From Hypericum androsaemum (lineage: Eukaryota; Streptophyta; Magnoliopsida; Malpighiales; Hypericaceae): DNA of 64,000 bases. Shown here piece after piece: positions 24,274 to 35,756 of the stretch. The notes beneath the pieces were generated by a model. That model was not told the DNA's origin and did not search any database. It saw nothing but the letters and a program-made list of their open reading frames with translations. The stretch is from NCBI GenBank assembly GCA_963995505.1, contig OZ023181.1, positions 2,269,487-2,333,486 on the forward strand. The letters run 5' to 3'. Made by a program: the position numbers and the translations under genes. The stretch's first letter is position 1; the number at the start of each line of letters is the position of its first letter.

Positions 24274-26390
24274 TCCTCTGTTCCACGGCCCATTTCACCT
24301 CCCGAGCTTCCTTCCCGAAGTCCTTCTGCGTGGTCATGGTCATCTGGTGGGAAAGGAATATCAATTTTGTGAGGTGCAAGTTACCACAAATGGAGGAGTG
24401 AACATGTAATGTATAGTTGGTTGGTTTGGTTTCTTACTCTGTGATCATACACCAGGCCCATGCTCTACCGCTCAGTGCGTATCAGACCGCGAATTTGATG
24501 GGGTCGAGGAGGAGGTAGCTTACTATGTTGAACAGCCAGATGACCCCGGCCCAGCCCCATTCGATGATGTAGATTCTTGTGAACTTCCAGTTTGCCATTG
24601 CAGATATTATAGTTGCAACCTGCATCGCGTAAGTGAAGTTCGTTGAGAATCCCGCATTGATTGTGGTGTTTTATGGTCCTAGTGGCATGGACGGATGCCT
24701 ACCAATTGCGCTACGATGAAAGCTACGACGAGCAGGAGCCCCGGACGTTCGGTATACGACCAGCTCCGGGAGCGAGTTACGAAGATTAGAGCCTGGCTGA
24801 TGGTGCTAACTTGGAGGTATACTGCTGATGATCGCTTCCTCTGCAGAATGTCTGCAGCTAAAGGGCCAAGATCTGAAACCTTTCTTAGGCTTGTCACATG
24901 GAAGTGGTCCTGTGGAGATCACCCAAAAGAAGAACATTAGTAACTACTCATCATTCATGAGAATGCAACAAGGGACAAGCTCAATTTGCTCCAAGTTGAC
25001 GCGCATTTACCGTGAAGAAATCCGTGTCGTGTACCACCCCAGAAGAAGATTACTGTCATCAAGGCCAAGTATCCACCTATAACTATTCCGGTTGCGAAGA
25101 TTTCGTTCAGCTTCCAGCTATCCAGAACCGGAGAAGGCTTGACTCTGTCCTTGGATACGGTCATAATAGTACCTAGAAGCAAGATTGGGATTAAGGGTCA
25201 ATGAAATTCTTTGATTCTGTCATAAAGAGAGTGTCTGTTATAGTACTTACCATCATTAAGAACTACAATGATAAGAACCATGAAGGGTGGAAAGTCAAAC
25301 CTCTATAGAGCAGCAAGCAACATGAAACTCATCTGTGAACATTTACATTCAGATGTGAGAAACAAACCACAATACGAATACGAATTGTACTGAGGCGCGA
25401 GAGCATACCACGATACGAATTGTGATCAATACTGCGTAGATCTGCAGGAAATCAGAGAAGTGCAGATATGCAAGGAGACTTGGAGCATTTAATTTTGGTG
25501 ACCAATAGATTCAATTTATCGATAGAATGTTACCGTGTAGTTTTTCATCCTCTGGAAAATTGCACGGCTGGATAAGACTGCACTGATGATCACACTCAGG
25601 CCAGGTTCTGTTAGGACGATATCGGATGCGCTCCGAGCAGCATCAGTTGAATCTGCAGCAGCAATGCCTATGTCTGCAATCTTTAAGGCCGGTGCATCAT
25701 TCACTCCGTCACCTGTCATACCGACTATATGCTTTCTCGCTTGCAATTGCTTCACAATTTCATACTTGTGCTCTGGGAAGACACTGGCAAAACCATCCGC
25801 CTTTTTGATGAGCTCATCGACTGGAATGACTCCAAATGCTTCAGTCTTGTGTTCTCCAAGCAAGGAGGATGAAAGGTACATGTTTGTTCCCATTCCAAGT
25901 CGCCTTTCTGTTTCCTTGCCAATTGCCAGTTGGTCTCCCGTGATCATCTTAACACTGACTCCCAGGTCCAGAGCTGTCCTGATAGTCTCTGCGCTGTCGT
26001 GGCGTGGTGGATCAAACAGAGGAAGCAGACCGACGAATTCCTAAGGCCCGCCTGGACTTTCCTTGTTACCTGATGGAACCTCCTGAAACAGATGAATTTC
26101 TTTTGAGTTAGATTGTTTTAAGACAAAGTCCTAAGACACCAGAGAAGGCAAATCAAGGCTTGTACCTGATGAGCTACGCCCAGGGATCGAAGTCCACGCT
26201 CAGCAAACTTGTCGATGAACAAGTGTACTTTCTTTTCAATGTCTTGCTTGTTGCAGGCCAGATTAAGAATCTGCAATTGCAGGCAAACACTGATCAGGGT
26301 CCTATCCTATCCCATGATCCGAACATAGATACGAGGGAGATGTATAATGTACCTGCTCCGGTGCTCCTTTGCTTACTCTATGCATCTTTC
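24274..26390 (-). pseudogene. H+-ATPase pseudogene, central block (exons 10b to 18a)
   Basis: Contains the nucleotide-binding domain ([33 protein letters not shown]) and transmembrane segments M5-M10. Stop codons replace a tryptophan in GGP-W-EFVG (TAG, 26041-26043), a tryptophan in AAL-W-RFDFPPF (TAG, 25303-25305) and an arginine in KFAV-R-YALSG (TGA, 24482-24484, a CGA-to-TGA transition). An extra G near 25036 shifts [12 protein letters not shown] out of frame, and a missing G near 24465 shifts RAWGLVYDHR. Splice sites remain recognisable. It is bounded by element C on the right and element A on the left. Confidence 0.93.
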
Positions 26391-27359
26391 TGTTGGAAAA
26401 GCTTGAATAAAAATTCAATGCAAAGCCCAAAGTGGAAAGATCCAAAGTGGGAGGCCCAAAAGGGAAAAGAAAAGTGCAATCCCACATTGGAAAGTGGCAC
26501 CAACATTTCCTAGTTTATAAGGAAAAACTCCTTGTTGACTAGGAAATGAGTTGACCAAATGGAAGGATAGCCAACTCGGACCGCGGCGAGGATGGTACAT
26601 AGCACCATCCGAGCATGAGCACGAGCCTGCACTCATGCACGCGCGTGCACGAGTGCACATGGCGCATTAAACGCATGTCGCAATGGGTGCTTTGTGGTGC
26701 ACTTGGCACTTTGCACGAGGAGTTGGAGGAGCCTTAAGTATTTTGCCCGAGTCCAGAGAAAGTTGCGTAGCTATCGAAGTGACGAGGGGCTGCGAGCGCC
26801 TTTCAGGATGGCCGCCGAAAAAATATGAAGGGCTGGAATATCCCAGAAATTTCCAGACGGCCGAAGGGCTGCGAGCAATCCATGAAGAGACGCAAAGAGG
26901 CTGGAATAATCTGCCTAGTGAATGGACATCTCCGAAGGGCCACGAGCGATCTGGCTGCCTGCCTGAGTCGCCTCTCTTCGGAAGTGCCTCGTTCCCCTTC
27001 GGAGTGCCTGCCTGCCACTCTTCCAGCGCCTATAAATAGGCATCTCCCCCTCATTTGCAAAGCATCCCAGCAGCAAGTACACTCCATAAGTATTGTTGTC
27101 TTCTCCTCTCCCCCCATTCTTCACTTACAAATAGTCTGTCCGAAAGTTCTGGGTATATAAGAGTTCGCCCAAAAGTTTTGAGATACGTGTGCAACGTTCT
27201 TGGAAACGCCCGAACAGTCGTTGTATCTTGGGGACGATTGCCGCAGCCCGTACCGCACTAAAATATACGGGGCAATCTCGTCTTACGGAGAAAGTATCCA
27301 ACACTTGCCTCGACTGCCGTAGATCCTAATTAAGTACACCAAACCCTCTGCAAACAACA
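26391..27359 (+). repeat. 5' LTR of element C (969 bp)
   Basis: Direct repeat of 31946-32909 with a few percent difference. The main divergence is the GC-rich block around 26580-26670, where the other LTR has a GAGCAC/GAGCCC array. A TATA box, TATAAATAGG, lies at 27031-27040. Confidence 0.93.
27031..27040 (+). promoter_or_regulatory. TATA box in the 5' LTR of element C
   Basis: TATAAATAGG follows a GC-rich stretch and precedes CT-rich sequence, as expected for an LTR promoter. The identical motif occurs at the same place in the 3' LTR (32581-32590), and related copies occur in both LTRs of element D. Confidence 0.65.
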
Positions 27360-27388
27360 ATCGTAAGACCAGATTTGTGTACTTGAAG

Positions 27389-30300
27389 ATGGCATCGTCA
27401 AGCACCGTAGCACTGACAACGGTACCAGGAACTGTCCATGCCGAAAGGCCAGCGAAGTTCAACGGTACCGAGTTCAAGATGTGGCAACAGAAGATGACGT
27501 TCTATCTGACCACACTCAACCTAGTTCAGTTCCTGAAAGAGGAAGCACCGAAGATAGCAGAAAATGAGACGGATTAACAGAAGATCAATGCACTCGACGC
27601 GTGGAATCACAGCGACTTCTTGTACCAGAACTACATCCTGAATGGACTAGACGACATGCTCTACAACATCTACGCGGTAATCAAGACCGCTAAGGAGCTG
27701 TGGAGTTCACTCTAGAAGAAGTACAAAACGGAGGATGCCGGGACGAAGAAATTTATCGTCGGACGATTCTTCGATTTCAAGATGGTGGACTCCAAGAAGG
27801 TCATCGACCAAGTGCAGGAGTTGCAGCTGATCCTTCACTAGATCCAAGCCAAAGGGATGTAACTCAGCGAGTTCTTCCAAGTAGCTGCGATGATCGAGAA
27901 GCTCCCCCCACTCTGGAAGGACTTCAAGAGCTACCTCAAGTACAAAAAGAAGGACATGGGCTTAGAAGACCTGATAGTGAGACTTAGGATCGAGGAAGAT
28001 AACCAAAAGTCCAAAGTTAAGCAAGGCAAGGCCAACTCTGAGACCACCGTGCACCTCGCCGAGGAAAAAGGTGGCAAGAAGAGGAAGAAGTCCGGGGATA
28101 AGCAGGAGAAGCAAGAGCCCAAGAAGAAAAAGAATAAGAAGATCAAGGGCGACTGCTATAACTGCGATAAACCCGGCCACATGGCTAAGGACTGTCGCCA
28201 GCCGAAGAAGGATGACCAAGGAAAGGCTAACCTGGCTGAAGACTCGTCCGAAATAGATCTGTCAGCTGTGGTGTTTGAAGCCAACCTGGTGGACAATCCG
28301 AGAGAGTGGTTCGTGGACACAGGAGCTACCCGCCACATCTACTCAGATAAGGAGATGTTCTCGAGCTATATCCCAATCACCAGTCGAAAGCTGTTCATGG
28401 GAAACTCTGCAACGTCCAAGATCGTCGGTCTAGGTAAGGTGGTCCTGAAGCTGACCTCAGGAAAGGAGCTGACCCTCAAGAATGTGCTGCATGTCCCAGA
28501 CATCCGCAAGAACTTAGTTTCTGGCTCACTGTTAAGCAAAGCCGATCTTAAGCTTGTATTTGAGGCTGATAAGTTTGTACTGACCAAAGTGGGTCAATTC
28601 ATAGGAAAGGATTATCTAGAAAAGGGGCTGTTTAAGATGAATGTAATAACTGTACATCGCACCTTTAAAGGTGAAAATAAAGTTAACGCTTCTTCTTACT
28701 TGGCCGAGTGTTCTAATTTATGGCATGGTAGATTAGGACACATAAATTTAAACTCGCTAAGAAAGTTAGTAAGTTTAAGTTTATTACCAAATCTAGAGTT
28801 CAACTCATCCAATAAATGTGAAGTATGTGTGGAGGCTAAAATAACCAAAGCACCTTTCCACTCGGTGGAAAGAAGTACTACGCCTTTAGAGTTAATTCAT
28901 ACGGACACTTGCGATATGAAATACGTGCAAACTAAAAGCAGAAAGAAATACTTCATCACATTTATCAATGACTGCACGAGATATTGTTACGTATATCTCC
29001 TAAAGGGCAAAGACGAAGCTCTTGATGTCTTTAAGAGATATAAGAATGAGTTTGAAAATCAACTCAGCGTGAAAATCAAAATGATCCGAAGTGATCGAGA
29101 GGGAGAATATGTAGCTCCGTTTGATAAACTTTGTCAAGAATATGGTATTATTCATCAGACGACTGCTCCATACTCACCTCAATCGAATGGCGTAGCTGAA
29201 TGCAAAAATCGAACTCTTAAGGAGATGATGAACGCTATGTTGATTAGCTCGGACTTACCCCAGAACATGTGGGGGGAAGCTGTGCTCTCAGCTAACCACA
29301 TTCTAAACAAGTTGCCACACAAGAAAAGGGATAAAATCTCATATGAACTATGGAAAGGAAGAAAGCATTCCTACGGTTACCTTAAAGTGTGGGGGTGCCT
29401 AGCAAAGGTCGAAATACCTAAGCCTAAGCAGGTGAGAATAGGACCCAAGACCATTGATTGCATCTTTATCGGATATGCGCAAAATAAGTACTAGTACTTA
29501 TCGATTTTTGGTGCATAAATCTGAAAACCCTGAGATAAACGCGGGAATGGTCATAGAATCAAAAAACGCAGCGTTCTTTGAGAATAGCTTTCCTAATAAG
29601 GAAAGAAAGGAAGGAAGTCCAAAGAAAAGGGCTCACGAGACTACGCAAGGGTCAAGTCAGGAAGATGATGAACCTAGACGTAGTAAACGGACGAAGGTAA
29701 CCAAATTCTTTGGTCCAGATTATCTAACCTATGCGTTAGAAGATGAACTCAGGATAATCCAAGAGGCATTGTCCAATCCAGATGCTCCTCTCTGCAAGGA
29801 AGCTATCAATAGTGAGATAGAATCTATTATGCAAAACCACACGTGAGAAATCGTGGATCTCCCACCGGGCTGCAAACCTTTAGGATGCAGGTAGATTTTA
29901 AAAAGGAAATACAAAGCTGATGGATCAATCGACAAGTACAAAGCTCGATTGGTAGCTAAGGGGTTCAAACAGAAGGAGGGACATGATTTCTTTGACACGT
30001 ATTCACCGGTCACAAGAATCACATCAATTAGAGTACTCATAGCTATTGCGGCACTCTATAACCTCGAGATCCATCAAATGGACGTAAAAACAGCTTTCCT
30101 AAATGGAGAACTGGAAGAGGAGATATACATGGAGCAACCTGAAGGGTTTGTGGCTCCCGGTCAATAGCATAAAGTGTGTCAGCTAGTCAAGTCACTATAC
30201 GGGCTAAAATAAGTGCCAAAATAGTGGCACGAGAAATTTGACAGGACAATGCTGTCGAATAGATTTAAGATCAATGAGTGCGATAAATGTGTTTACATTA

Positions 30301-31286
30301 AGGGCACACCTGAAGCTTACGTAATTGTATGTCTCTACGTAGATGACTTACTAATTATGGGAAGTAATAAAGAGGTTATTGTGAAAACTAAGAACATGTT
30401 AAAGGACCACTTTGACATAAAAGATATGGGTCTGGCAAACGTCATACTAGGAATAAAAATCTCTAGAAAAGCTGACAAAATTATCTTGACGTAATCCCAC
30501 TACGTGGAAAGCGTGCTCAAGAAATTTGAAGCTTTTGACAAACCTTCGGTTAAGACTCTAGTAGATTTGAATCTACACTTAGCCAAGAATCGAGGGGACC
30601 CAGTATCTCAACTGAGGTATGCGCAAATTATCGGGAGCTTGATGTATTTAACAAACTGCACACGTCCTGATATTGCATACTCAGTTAGTAAGCTTAGTAG
30701 ATTCATAAGTAATCCAGGGAAGGATTACTGGCTAGCTCTGGAAAGGATTTTACGGTATTTAAAACATACCATAAACCATGGCATACATTATGCTAAATAT
30801 CCAGCAGTATTAGAAGGATACAGTGACGCAAACTGGATATCAGACACTAAGGACTCCAAATCTACGAGTGGATACGTATTCACCATAGGAGGAGGACCTG
30901 TGTCTTGGAAGTCCTCTAAACAAACATGCATAGCTCGATCCACCATGGAGTCGGAGTTTATAGCACTAGACAAAGCTGAGGAAGAAGCTGAATGGCTCAG
31001 AAATTTCCTAGAGGATATTCCGTGCTGGAGCAAACCGGTGCCTCCCGTATTGATACATTGTGATAGCATGTCTGCAATCAGGAGAGCACAAAGTACAATG
31101 TACAACAGAAAGTCTCGACATATCCGTCGGAGACACAATATCGTTAGACAGTTGATCTCTAGTAGGGTGATCACCATTAATTACGTAAAGTCCAAGGACA
31201 ACTTAGCTGATCCTTTTACGAAAGGAATCAATAGAGATCAAATGTACAACGCAGTAAGGGGAATGGGATTAAAATCCACACACTAA
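27389..31286 (+). pseudogene. Element C gag-pol remnants
   Basis: Gag begins MASSSTVALTTVPGTV near 27389. It has stops at about 27575, 27713, 27838 and 27859, then is open from 27890 through zinc knuckle [14 protein letters not shown], protease [11 protein letters not shown] and integrase ([46 protein letters not shown]). One frameshift near 29485 moves the rest into another frame. Reverse transcriptase with YVDDLLIMG and RNase H with [17 protein letters not shown] follow to 31286, with stops near 29844, 30165, 30210, 30222 and 30492. Integrase shows SDRE in place of SDRG and AECK in place of AERK. Inactive. Confidence 0.9.
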
Positions 31287-31945
31287 AGAACGTCCATAGC
31301 GGTAACTCAACCATGATGAGTGGAGATCCCACAAACTTGGTTCAATGAGACAACTAAGTTATGGAGGGTTCAGTTAATCACCTGGAACCTATTTCATTCT
31401 CAGAAGCTGCCCAGGTGTTAACCTGCAGAGGTGTGGTAAGGTTAAGCATTATGCTTTTAATGATTCCTATACCTTGATAAAGGTGGAGTATGGCAGGATA
31501 CTCCTGATAGGAGATCACTTATGTAAGTGTGAAGTGAGGTCGCTTCAAATGGAAAAAATACTTATGAATCTAAGATACGGTCCATGGCCGAAACAGACAC
31601 AACGTGAGAACCCAATTATACTAGGGTTATTATTGTGTAAATGTTATTGTCTTGGTTTACGCCAAAAGCTGACGGTTCAAGACATCACGTTCACCGAGCA
31701 GCGAGTAAATCCGATAACATATTACTAGAGAAGGTTTAAAGCCACAAGCTACCTGTCTCGATGCAATAATAAAACGTCAGAACTTTCGATTAGAGTCTGC
31801 ATGCATTAATCATCATTCATGTGGGAGATTGTTGGCAAAGCTTGAATGAAAATTCAATGCAAAGCCCAAAGTGGAAAGGCCTAAATAACACGTCAGAACT
31901 TTCGATTAGAGTCTGCATGCATTAATCATCATTCATGTAGGAGAT
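31287..31945 (+). other. Element C 3' non-coding segment with duplicated LTR edge
   Basis: Non-coding sequence between RNase H and the 3' LTR. It ends in two tandem copies of a 116-bp unit (about 31770-32006), each holding CGTCAGAACTTTCG, the purine-rich tract G(T/A)GGGAGAT or G(T/A)AGGAGAT, and the first 60 bp of the LTR. Only the second copy continues into the full LTR. Confidence 0.8.
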
Positions 31946-32909
31946 TGTTGGAAAAGCTTGAATGAAAATTCAATGCAAAGCCCAAAGTGGAAAGGCCTAA
32001 AGTGGGAGGCCCAAAAGGGAAAAGGAAAGTGCAATCCCACATTGGAAAGTGGCACCAACATTTCCTAGTTTATAAGGAGAAACTCCTTGTTGACTAGGAA
32101 ATGAGTTGACCAAATGGAAGGATAGCCAACTCGGACTGCGCACCATCCGAGCACGAGCACGAGCACGAGCCCGAGCCCGAGCCCACGCGTGTGCGTGTGC
32201 GCATGGCGCATTGGACACATGTCGCAATGGGTACTTTGTGGCGCACTTGGCACTTCGCATGTGTCGGAGGAGCTGGAGGAGCCTTAAGTATTTTGCCCGA
32301 GTCTGGAGAAAGCTGCGTAGCTACCGAAGTGACGAGGGGCTGCGAGTGCCTTCTAGGATGGCCACCGAAAAGGCACGAAGGGCTGAAATATCCCGAAAAT
32401 TTCCAGACGGTCGAAGGGCTGCGAGCAATCCATGAAGGGACGCGAAGAGGCTGGAGCAATCTGCCTAGCGAAGGGACATCTCTGAAGGGCCACGAGCGAT
32501 CTGGCTGCCTGCCTGAGTCGCCTCTCTTCGAAAGTGCCTCATGCCCCTTCGGAGTGCCTGCCTGCCACTCTTCCAGCGCCTATAAATAGGCCTCTCCCCC
32601 TCATTTGCAAAGCATCCCAGCAGCAAGTGCACTCCATAAGCATTGTTGTCTTCTCCTCTCCCCCCGTTCTTCACTTACAAATAGTCCGTCCGAAAGTTCT
32701 GGGTATATAAGGGTTCGCCCGAAAGTTTCGAGATACGTGTGTAACGTTCTTGGAAACGCCCGAACAGTCGTTGTATCTTGGGGACGATTGCCGTAGCCCG
32801 TACCGCACTGAAATATACGGGGCAATCTCGTCTTACGGAGAAAGTGTCCAACACTTGCCTCGACTGCCGTAGATCCTAATCAAGTACACCGAACCCTCCG
32901 CAAACAACA
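31946..32909 (+). repeat. 3' LTR of element C (964 bp)
   Basis: Direct repeat of 26391-27359. It carries a short GAGCAC/GAGCCC array at about 32149-32185, a TATA box at 32581-32590, and ends CAAACAACA against H+-ATPase exon 10. Confidence 0.93.
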
Positions 32910-35013
32910 CTTTTCATCACTGTCAATGTAAGTTAGAGCTGTCCTCTTGTCGGTCGGATTGAAGGGGAGAAAGTGAACTTCAGTGATACCTGCTCGTGCC
33001 TAAATATGAACATACAGAAACTTGGTCAATTATCAGGTAAAATGCTAACATTCAAATCATGATATGCAGACCTCTTTCGGATCAGAGAGCATAGACACGA
33101 TTGCTGTGTCGATAGCGTCTTGATTCTCCAACCTCGAAGCCCTTGCAGCCATCAAAACAACCATGTCCTTGTCGACATTTTTCACCCATGTAAGCATTTC
33201 TTCTCGGATGCATCGATTGTAAGTCAGGAAGTGATACCTCAATCATGGTTTTGTCCACTGTTAACTTGTTGAGGGTTAAGGTGCCTGTTTTATCACTGCA
33301 AAGCACATCCATCCCCGCCATTTCCTCGATAGCCGTCATTCGCTTTGTGATAGCTCCCTACACAGATAGGTAGCTTATCCATGTTAGCCTACAACCAACA
33401 TTACAAGCCCCGGTTTTTCGAGTTGAACCACTCGTACCTGCTGAGACAACCGATGAGACCCAATGGCCATTGTAACTGAAAGAACTGTTGGCATAGCAAT
33501 GGGAATACCACCAATGAGCAGAACCAAAATGTTATCTATGACAACTCTACGACCCCTGTGCTGGATCCCTTTAAGAACGATGGCTTCGGTCGCCAATCCG
33601 ATGGCAATCGAGCAAATGCAGAAGTTCCCAATTGCTGTTAAGACCTGAGAAAGGAAAGGCAAGATTTATCACATGCTATTCCTGATGACATATTACCTTC
33701 CGGCAACAAATTGCAGCATTTTGTCTTGATGTTGCGTTTTGCATACCTTTTGGAAGTGTCCAATATGTGTGGTGCTGTCAACGAGATGAGCCGCCTTCCC
33801 GAAGAATGTGTGCACTCCGGTGGCAATAACGACTGCTTCGATTTCACCTTGCTTGCACGTTGAACCCAAATAGACTCCGTCCCCGGGATTCTTAGACACT
33901 GGAGTGACTCTCCTGTTAGAGCAGACTGGAGAGCAGCAAGCATGTACAACAAGTTAAAGTGATCAGAATTCTGCTGTATTCAAGATTTAAGTCTCATCAA
34001 CAACGTGTTAGGAGTCTAATCTATAACAAAATTTTGATTACCTGATCAATCTTTAAAGGATCTCCTTCGAGTAAACGAGCATCCGCGGGAATGATATCTC
34101 CCAACTTGATGCTAACGATGTCTCCAGGGACCAGAACTGCAGCATCTTCCTCTTTCCATTTCCCATCTCGTAAAACCTGAAGAGCAAAATAGTTGCAGCC
34201 TGACAAATGCTAGTCCTGAAAGGGAAACAACAAGTCCTGGTGTAAGAACCGCGAGGAACTGAACCAAACCGAACCTTCGCTTTGGGTGCCAATCTAGCCA
34301 TAAGGGCTGCAGCCGCGTTTCCAGCGTTGTTCTCCTCGATAAAGCTGATCGTCGAGTTGATCAGAAGCAGGGTGAAGATTCCGATAAAATCATGGTAGTC
34401 CCTCTGCTTCCCCTGAACATCACAAAAGGAGAACCAGATGGCAATACAAGTGAAGTCCCAAGTTCAAGATCAGTCGGTTCGAAGGCTGCAATCGAAGAGG
34501 TCCGGCTCATTCCATGAACTTACCCCTCCATAGGCAAGGGTGATGGTCATGATTGCAGCCGCTTCCATAACCCATGAGAGTGGATTCCACATGAACCCCA
34601 GAAACTTGAGAATTTTACTTTCCTGCAACAACAACAGATGACAGAACCAAAATCCATCAGAAGACGGTCGAATTCGGGTCCATTTGAACTGGGGATCAAA
34701 CATAAACAGAGTGCAGCAACCTTCTTCTCCTCAAGCTTGTTGTGTCCAAACACCTCCAACCGCTTCTGGACCTCATCAGAACTGAGACCTTCCCTTGTAC
34801 ACTTCAAATTGTCTAAGACTTCATCAACAGGGATGTTTTCCTGCCAAAAACCAACACAGATCAGACCCTCGAACCTGAAAGAGAGTAACACGCCACTCCT
34901 ACTCGACTCGAAACTGAATTTGGGTATAGAAAGCATGCAATGCTGGCAAAAATTTTATGTACCAAATCAACAGTTTCATTGTTAATAGCCTCAAATGTTG
35001 ATTGTTTGTCCAT
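32910..35013 (-). pseudogene. H+-ATPase pseudogene, 5' block (exons 1 to 10a)
   Basis: Starts at ATG 35013 (MDKQSTFEAINNETVDL) and contains the N-terminal domain, membrane segments M1-M4, the actuator motif TGES and the phosphorylation motif DKTGT. Exon 6 (33925-33747) is 179 nt instead of the expected 180, because one pyrimidine is missing between TGESL and PVSKNPGD near 33910; this shifts the frame. Exon 9 has lost about two codons at its start, and the preceding intron spans only about 33237-33186, too short for normal plant splicing. The block ends inside exon 10 at the copia element C junction, where the target-site copy reads CTTTT (+ strand 32910-32914). Confidence 0.93.
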
Positions 35014-35756
35014 TCTGGAACTTCAGCTTCAGCTCCCGCCCTTTCTATCAGAACGTTGCCAATCTGTACATTGAAGTATTAACTCGGAATTAGAAACTTG
35101 TTACGACCCAATTCAACACGCAGCCCGGGAGACAAGATCAAGACAAGAAGAATAGAAGCTCAGGGAAAGAATTTTTGCAATACCAAGAGAGAGGGAGAGT
35201 CTCTTTGTGTAGGAAACGAGGAACGAAGTTGGTATATATACAAAGATGGTAACATGCCAAGTACAAACAAATCAGACAAAAAAAATCCGACAGATTGACA
35301 TTGGACGCATGTATGTTCAAACTATGAGAGAGTTTGAACTGAGACGAACACAATAGTTTTCTAACAAGACAGGGAATAATTGGCTTCTACATGTCCGCCG
35401 CCAGCTAGTAGTAGTGTTCTCTAACAACAATGAACATTTCATGTTACGGGGATTTTGACCGATTTCGAACACGAAATTTCTCATTAAAGTTAAAATAATT
35501 TTCGTACTGATTTAAGATATGGATTATCTCATCAAGTTATTCTTTCTATCGTACTTTTTTTTCATTGGTTTTGTCATAATAAATTTTTGACGAAGCCGTC
35601 AGTTGTAACCTTCTTAAAAGAGAATTCTGCACTGAATAAGTTGTAAATATCACAATAAATATACTCTACTTCTAAAAAAAAATTGATTGTTAGCACCTAG
35701 TATTCATATGTATTACCAATTGGTTGTTACTGATTTTACGTGCAAAAAGAGTGATC
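35014..35756. other. 5' flank of the H+-ATPase pseudogene
   Basis: About 740 bp upstream of the former start codon. An alternating TA run (GTATATATAC, near 35231-35240) could be the old TATA element. A GA-rich stretch at 35185-35210 may be 5' leader. No other gene is visible. Confidence 0.35.

Larger units (their letters stand above)
26391..32909 (+). mobile_element. Ty1/copia LTR retrotransposon C
   Basis: It is 6.5 kb, inserted in H+-ATPase exon 10 antisense to the gene, with 5-bp target copies CTTTC (26386-26390) and CTTTT (32910-32914). The ends are TGTTGGAAAAGC and CAAACAACA. LTRs are 26391-27359 and 31946-32909. Internal order is gag, protease, integrase, reverse transcriptase, RNase H on the + strand. 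The base run after the 5' LTR (ATCGTAAGACCAG) does not match the 3' end of initiator tRNA-Met. It shares LTR and coding sequence with element D. Confidence 0.95.
12675..35013 (-). pseudogene. Plasma-membrane H+-ATPase pseudogene, split by nested LTR retrotransposons
   Basis: A P-type proton pump of subfamily I. The wording DGKMHRVSKGAPEQ suggests the AHA4/AHA11 group (inference). Exons in order: 35013-34963, 34840-34721, 34622-34524, 34412-34275, 34176-34042, 33925-33747, 33644-33438, 33357-33238, about 33185-33072, 32999-32910 plus 26390-26353, 26270-26166, 26082-25534, 25441-25409, 25332-25251, 25172-25011, 24909-24703, 24619-24438, 24343-24274 plus 13117-13001, 12768-12675. Phosphorylation motif CSDKTGTLT and TGES are present. 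Lesions: two transposon insertions in exons; one-base deletion near 33910; Trp-to-stop at 26041-26043 and 25303-25305; one-base insertion near 25036; Arg-to-stop at 24482-24484; one-base deletion near 24465. Intron 8 is shrunk to about 50 bp with a degraded acceptor. The C-terminal YTV is YRV. Not functional. Confidence 0.93.

Noticed and set aside
26415..27124. Open frames of 60-118 codons within the C and D LTRs
   Set aside because: They lie in LTR non-coding sequence, occur in parallel in each LTR copy, and contain no domain.
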